From Sorex araneus (taxonomy: Eukaryota; Chordata; Mammalia; Eulipotyphla; Soricidae): 64,000 nt of DNA. The notes under the pieces were generated by a model. That model searched no databases. It was given only the letters and a program-made list of their open reading frames with translations, and was not told where the DNA came from. The translations under genes and the position numbers were made by a program. Below, one piece after another: positions 58,990-64,000 of this stretch (the stretch's first letter is position 1; every line of letters starts with the position of its first letter). The stretch covers positions 80,669,974-80,733,973 of the forward strand of contig NC_073305.1 in assembly GCF_027595985.1 (NCBI RefSeq), in the 5' to 3' direction.

Positions 58990-59058
58990 TTTATTAGTGA
59001 ATCACTGTGAGGTACAGTTACAGACTTATAAACTTTCGTGCTTGCATTTCAATCATAT
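58990..59058 (-). mobile_element. Very short LINE-1 insertion (about 70 bp)
   Basis: Only tail and first 3'UTR bases are present: 'ttattagtgaatcactgtga', 'ggtacagttacagacttata', 'aactttcgtgcttgcatttc'. Perfect 15-bp duplication tattactatgttttt at 58975-58989 and 59059-59073. Confidence 0.92.
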
Positions 59059-59188
59059 TATTACTATGTTTTTGATGAAAAGAAAATAAGATGTAAGGAG
59101 CTTTAGTAATTTCATTTGTTTAAGTTAATTTCTTTGTTCTAGTTAGAATAACTAAAAGTCATCCTATTTCTTTGGTTACATAAAAAAG

Positions 59189-59198
59189 AAAGAGACCT
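59189..59198. repeat. Target-site duplication, left copy (10 bp)
   Basis: aaagagacct, repeated perfectly at 59772-59781. Confidence 0.9.
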
Positions 59199-59771
59199 CC
59201 CTCGGTGCCATCTTCCCACCTTCAACAGAGAAGAGGCCAGGCAGTCTGGTGAGCAACGCGGCCGGAGAAATACTCCGGACCCGAATCCGGGCCAACAACA
59301 CCAGGGATCCAGACGGAGGAGGTACAGCTGGTACACCTTCTCCAGATGGAGCCCTGGCGACACTGAGCAGCAACTAACACGGCTCCGGCTTGCGGGACAG
59401 GAACACATCTGAGCCGCGTGGCCGCTAACGTGGCCGCGTGACCTTTTCTAAAAACTGAAAATATACAATCTTTTAATGACAAACCAATCATCAAATGCTT
59501 CCTTAGTAGGGCTGTCTTCCCTGGGGGAAACTCCAACAACAATAATGAGTTTTGTTTTGCAATATGGAATGTAATCAAGGTAGAGAGAAAATGAAGTGAA
59601 ATTCATCAGTCATACAGTTGAGGGGGGGCGGTGGCGGGGGGTATACTGGGGATTTTGGTGGTGGAATATGGGCACTGGTGAAGGGATGGTGTTTGAATAT
59701 TGTATAACTGAGACATAAACCTGAAAACTTTGTAACTTTCCACATGGTGATATAATAAAAATTAAAAAAAA
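59199..59771 (+). mobile_element. Composite LINE-1-tailed element with GC-rich 5' end
   Basis: A complete-looking insertion of 573 bp between perfect 10-bp duplications. The first 240 bp are GC- and CpG-rich (gcaacgcggccggag, gtggccgctaacgtggccgc) and start with 'ccctcggtgccatcttccca', which holds a YY1-type site (gccatctt). About 180 bp of AT-rich text follow. The end is a typical L1 tail: G-rich tract 59623-59640, 'atgggcactggtgaagggat', 'gttgtataac'-like text, 'ctttgtaactttccacatgg', poly(A). It could be an internally deleted or spliced L1 with its own 5' end, or an SVA-like non-autonomous element. Confidence 0.75.
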
Positions 59772-59784
59772 AAAGAGACCTGTA

Positions 59785-60405
59785 ATAGGATTTTAAAATG
59801 CATGTCATTTACACATATAAATTGATATATATATGAAATCATAAACTATTTCTTCCTTCTATAGTATAGCACAAGTAACAATTAGTATAGACTCAGCTAA
59901 AAAATTGTGTCCAGCTAAGCAATGGAAATTTTCTCTAAATGGAATTGTGTCTAACAAACTAATCATGATCATCTCCCTAAAGAGCTGAAAGAATGTGGAT
60001 AAAGAAGAAAACACCCACAACTTGTGCATTTCTTTTGTAAACAAGTCAAACTACTCCATTTGCTTCTTAGGGCCAAGTTAGCTTATAGTCAGCTCTACAA
60101 AAAGCTGAATGCATAAAATGCTGAGAAAGATGATGAGAATTGTTGTTGAATGAAACAGCACAGAAATTTCCTGTGGATCATGTAGTCAGCAAAATATGGA
60201 ATATGGTTTATTTTATCATCTATTTTCCAGCAGCATGTTTGCTACTTTCTTATTTGTGATTCTGTGATTAATCTTATTTTTGATTCTGTGATTAATCTTA
60301 TTTGTGATTTGAAGAGCTTAGTTCAGACAAGAAGGAGTTCAATCTGCAAATGTTTAATAACAAAGGGTCGGCCTAACAGTGGTTTGGGAACCACTTCCAG
60401 AAATA
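59785..60405. other. Intron sequence, unassigned
   Basis: A tandem phrase 'gtgattctgtgattaatctt' occurs twice near 60256-60300. Otherwise nothing. Confidence 0.5.
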
Positions 60406-60408
60406 CCT

Positions 60409-60652
60409 ACTAGAGACATAGCACAGTGGGTAGGGCCTTTGCCTTGCACTCGGCTGACCCAGGGACCGATTCCTCTGTCCCTCTTGAAGAGCCTGGCAAG
60501 TTACCTAGAGTAATCCGCCTGCACGGCAGAGCTTGGAAAGCTACCTGTGGCATACTCGATATGCCAAAAACAGTAACAATAAATCTCACAAGGAGATGTT
60601 ACTAGTGCCTGCTCAAGCAAATCGATGAGCAAAGGGATGACAGTGACAGTGA
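60409..60652 (+). mobile_element. SINE type 2
   Basis: Head 'agagacatagcacagtgggt', box B with extra bases, body with both aagytacc blocks, 'gatatgccaaaaacagtaac', tail 'gacagtgacagtgag'. The arm gtctc/gagac has changed on both sides to atctc/gagat, which keeps the pairing. Confidence 0.92.
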
Positions 60653-60654
60653 GT

Positions 60655-62625
60655 TTAAGGCTGATGTTTTGGTTTTCAGGTCTGCTAATGTGGTGTTTCT
60701 AGGGCCTGGTGGAGCTGGGCTCAAGAACGGCCACATTAGCGTATGGTACAAAGGAGTGGCAGCAAGTTTATAGCCTGTGGTGCTGGGAGCCTGGTAGTAA
60801 GCTTGCTATTAAGCATATAATTGTGTACACTTCACCTCTTTCAGTTATCTTCTCAGTCCTTTTGGAATTCTTGAGGAAAAAGAAATAAATATAAGCTATT
60901 TAAAGGTTGTCAAAGATTTGTGAAGACAAAAACACTTATGGAATGATCACAGAACTAAGACCCTTGCTTTGCCACATGGCTAGAGAAATATTTGCTTTTA
61001 AGCCCTGGTGGGTTTTGCATACTCTATCCAGGGAAACTACAAACCAAGAAATGATCCAGTTGATTTAAAAGTTTTCCAAAATATGGAAGGTGTTCCTGAA
61101 AGTAACAATTAAAACCTAATCAGCATTCACTATCTGTCATTATTTTCGTGAATTAGTTTCTGTTTTTGAAGTTAAGATTCAAGAGAGAGAGAGAAAAAAA
61201 ATTACTGGGCCAAGGTTTTATGTGTAAAATTTAAGTGGCTGTCTAAATCTATCGTCCAAGATGTCCTAAAGGATCAGACCAGAATTTATAACATGTGACT
61301 TCCTTGATAGAACTCAGCAGTGTCCATTGCAGGAGAGATTTGGCCACAATACAATCTTTTAGGAGAGAAAAGCTACCAGGAGTGGCATTTTGTCCCCAGG
61401 AGCATGAGTCACAGCAAAGGCCTCTGTAGATCCAGGATTTAAATGTTCCTCCATCAAAAGAGACCTGTCAATCTACCCCCAGAAACAGGAAGAAGGTATT
61501 TAAATTCTAATCTAGTCACAATCAAATCTTCCCTTCTTTAGATCTTATAGCTATAGCCTTTTCCATAAAATGCTGCTTTGGGGAAAACACTTGAAACCGG
61601 AAAGCCTGTTTGTGTTGTTAGAAAGACGCCATTCCTTACTCTCATAAATAATTGAAACTGCAGTCAAACTTTTTTTAACGCTCAAGCAGGGGAGTTGAAA
61701 TGGCATTGAAAACTCTCTGGACTATGTTAATCATCCCTTTGAATGCACAACAATTTATTTCATCTGGATGGAGCCTCTCCTACCCAGATGAGCTGAACAA
61801 CGCAATGAGTGTGTATGTCATTTCATGAGCTAGACACAGAGGTTGGTGGAAAACTAGAAAAGCTGTGAGTGGCTACCTCCAACAGATGCCTACATTTTTT
61901 CCTGGAAACTGGATGTGCATTTCATTGAATTCTTGGACCCCTTTTGTGAAAATAAGAAACAAACACAGGCAGAAAATGTAAGCCTTTGTCTAGATGGACA
62001 AAGACAAAACACAGCTTAGTTTTACCACCCCTCAGCCCCTATCCCCAACCCCCCAACCACCAGCCCAGATAACTGAGAATAATGGTTGAAAAGAAAAATC
62101 AACAAAACTGTCCTATTCTATTGCCTTTCTTTTCTCAAGTTATTTATTGTTCCTTTGTAACATATGTTCACCTTCTTTTTGTTTATCCGTTCCTGTTCAA
62201 TCCCAAAGAAACAGCTTAGATTTCCACCTGGTTGTTTATCTATATCTGGTTAATTTTTCTATTAGGAAATTTAATGCGCTCAGAAAAATACCACATGGTA
62301 TAAGTTATTCTTCCATATAAAGAGAATAGCTCATTCTATAGGGAAATGATCGTAGAGAATTTGTTATTAATATGCTAATTTATTATATTTATTATTATAA
62401 ATAGGGACATTTCTGAGTATCAAAGGAAGTACTGATGAATTTAGTAAGAAGTCTGGTAGCCACCAGGACTCTACTGAGTAACTTAAGATGTGCATTCATC
62501 CTACCTCTGGGCCATAATGAATAGTTTTTCAAAAATCACTTTCTTTAAAGTACTCAGTCGGCTTTGGACAAAAAATGCTCATTAACTTTACCTTTCCCTC
62601 TTGCTCTCAAAAAACCAGATTTTTA
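60655..62625. other. Intron sequence, unassigned
   Basis: Nearly 2 kb without recognisable repeats or exons on either strand. Confidence 0.5.
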
Positions 62626-62629
62626 TTTA

Positions 62630-62782
62630 CTTTTATTTGGGGGAGAGGATGCTCAATAGTATTATAAGCTTTGTGATTAGGGTTTTGAGCCTATAGGGGA
62701 ATCATGTGTGTGCAGGAGACTGAATTGGGTCAGCTGCACACAAAGCAAGCCGTCTTAACCCCTGAAATATCTTTCTGATCCC
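62630..62782 (-). mobile_element. Old SINE type 1
   Basis: 'gagactgaattgggtcagct', 'acacaaagcaagccgtctta', 'tgaaatatctttctgatccc' in reverse; decayed. Confidence 0.6.
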
Positions 62783-62984
62783 TAATTTGAGTTTTACTCC
62801 CTAAAAAGACAATAGAGTCTATATTTATATATTTCTTTTTTTCTACCTAACTGCCAAAGAAGGTGTCATGGACTAAAGGTTTTGTCCCTCTAAAAATTCT
62901 TTTTTGTTTATTGATTTGTTTTCTTGTTTTATTTGCCATTCTGTCAAGTTTTATTGGAACAAGTAATATGAAATAAATTTGTTA

Positions 62985-63092
62985 CATGCCTCCTAGAGGA
63001 GCAGACTAAACGGTGAGGGAACCTGGGGACATTGTAGTAGGATTGTTGTTGGAACACTGAATGCCTGAAACAATTCTATTATGAACAACTTT
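62985..63092 (+). mobile_element. Old LINE-1 tail fragment
   Basis: 'ggggacattgtagtaggatt', 'gttgttggaacactgaatgc', 'aacaattctattatgaacaa' match the forward L1 3' end of the 46229 type. Confidence 0.6.
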
Positions 63093-63100
63093 TTTTTTGT

Positions 63101-63733
63101 CCATCTGCCTCCTTTTTATTATTTATTTTATTTTAATTTTTATTAGTGAATCACCGTGAGGTACAGTTACAAACTTACGAACTTTCATATTTGCATTTCG
63201 TTTACATCCCTCCACCAGTGCCCTTTCTCCTCCACCAATGTTCCCAGTATCCCTCCCACCACCCCCATCCCATCCTCCCCCACCCTGCCTCTGCAGTAGG
63301 GCATTCCCTTTTGTTCTCTCTCCTGTTGGATGTTGTAGTTTGCAATATAGGTTTGAGTGGCCTTCATGTTCAGTCAATAGTCTACTTTCGGCACGCAGCT
63401 TTCAACCCGCGTGTGTCCTCCCAACATTCTCTACTAGGTGTTCCCTTTTCTGTCTCAGCTGCCTTTTCCTCCAGCATGTGAGGCCAGTTTCCAAGCTGTG
63501 GGGCATACTTCCTGGTTCTTACTACTACTCTACTACTACTACTCTTGGGTGTTAGTCTCCCATTCTGCTACTTTATACTCCACAGATGAGTGCGATCTTT
63601 CTATGTCTGTCGCTTTCTTTCTGACTCATTTCACTCAACATGATACTTTCCATGTTGATCCACTTATATGCAAATTTCATGACTTCATCTTTTCTAACAG
63701 CTGCATAGTATTCCATTGTGTAGATGTACCAAA
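63101..63733 (-). mobile_element. 5'-truncated LINE-1
   Basis: 'ttattagtgaatcaccgtga', 'ctccaccagtgccctttctc', 'gttgtagtttgcaatatagg', a (CTA)n-like patch near 63519-63543, the ORF2 stop region, truncation after 'gtgtagatgtaccaaa'. Same subfamily as 21898. Confidence 0.9.
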
Positions 63734-64000
63734 TCCTAACCACTAATGAGATGATAGCAGGAGGTGGGGTTTTAGAAGGTGATTAAGTCCTGAGTGCAAA
63801 GCTCTCATGAATGAGTAGAACCTTATCACAACAGAACTGATCCACCAGGATTCAGTTATGGATTCAGTTATATGGTCTACAAGGAGGCAGGAGCACTGTA
63901 GTGTGTAGTCTCTAGACCCTTGAAAAGAGAATCCAGAGTTCTAACTTCCATGTGAAGGCAGAGAGAATAGAGGGTTATCTATGATGCAGAAAACCCTCAC
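63734..64000. other. Intron sequence, unassigned
   Basis: Nothing recognisable before the window ends. Confidence 0.5.

Noticed and set aside
59139..59578. Cysteine- and proline-rich minus-strand frames over the GC-rich block
   Set aside because: They run antisense to the composite retroelement and reflect its CpG-rich 5' block, with no recognisable product.

Overview
The window is mammalian genomic DNA, most likely from a shrew (Sorex or a close relative). The main reason is a dense set of tRNA-headed SINEs that all start like 'ggggctggagygatagcac' and carry RNA polymerase III A and B boxes. I recognise these as the shrew SOR-type SINE. LINE-1 fragments, MIR, L2, MER5A and MaLR relics, microsatellites and AT-rich sequence complete the picture of a placental mammal. 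There are no bacterial or viral gene arrays and no CRISPR. Almost every open reading frame is a chance frame or lies inside a repeat.

One host gene is present: the 3' half of RCAN2 (regulator of calcineurin 2), on the minus strand. Three coding exons are recognised. They lie at 35695-35522 (58 codons), 31044-30873 (57 codons plus one base) and 4964-4804 (through the TGA). All have canonical AG/GT splice sites and matching phases. Together they encode 168 residues. With the 29-residue first coding exon known from the human form (not found here, so presumably beyond 64000) this gives the usual 197 residues. Introns of about 4.5 kb and 25.9 kb separate the exons, and the region 35696-64000 is part of the long upstream intron. 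The 3'UTR runs down from 4803 and probably fills much of the repeat-free block 4803-2060. Below that lies intergenic, repeat-rich sequence.

Layout: 1-2060, flank with LINE-1 tail and SINEs. 2060-4964, RCAN2 3'UTR and last exon. 5-30.8 kb, intron with several LINE-1 copies (a nested and inverted one at 10.6-14.05 kb, a simple truncated one at 15.3-16.6 kb, an inverted one at 19.2-20.7 kb), a 173-nt pyrimidine tract at 18.5 kb and a GA tract at 26.7 kb. 30.87-31.04 kb, exon, with a CA repeat and G-rich tract just past its donor site. 31.4 kb, MER5A. 35.5-35.7 kb, the RRM-like exon. 36-64 kb, upstream intron with an LTR-like element (40.9-42.0 kb), a MaLR LTR (42.75 kb), a SINE cluster (52.9-54.7 kb) and an unusual composite LINE-1-tailed element with a GC-rich 5' end (59.2-59.8 kb).

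I found no new multi-gene system. The most interesting material concerns retroelements. There are two SINE families that share a tRNA-like head but have different bodies, one with a conserved hairpin series. Two of these SINEs sit in tandem within three copies of one target site. Three LINE-1 insertions are twin-primed (inverted). A composite element of about 570 bp has a perfect 10-bp target duplication and a YY1-like site at its 5' end. Motif and boundary calls come from reading the sequence by eye; family names and human comparisons are from memory.
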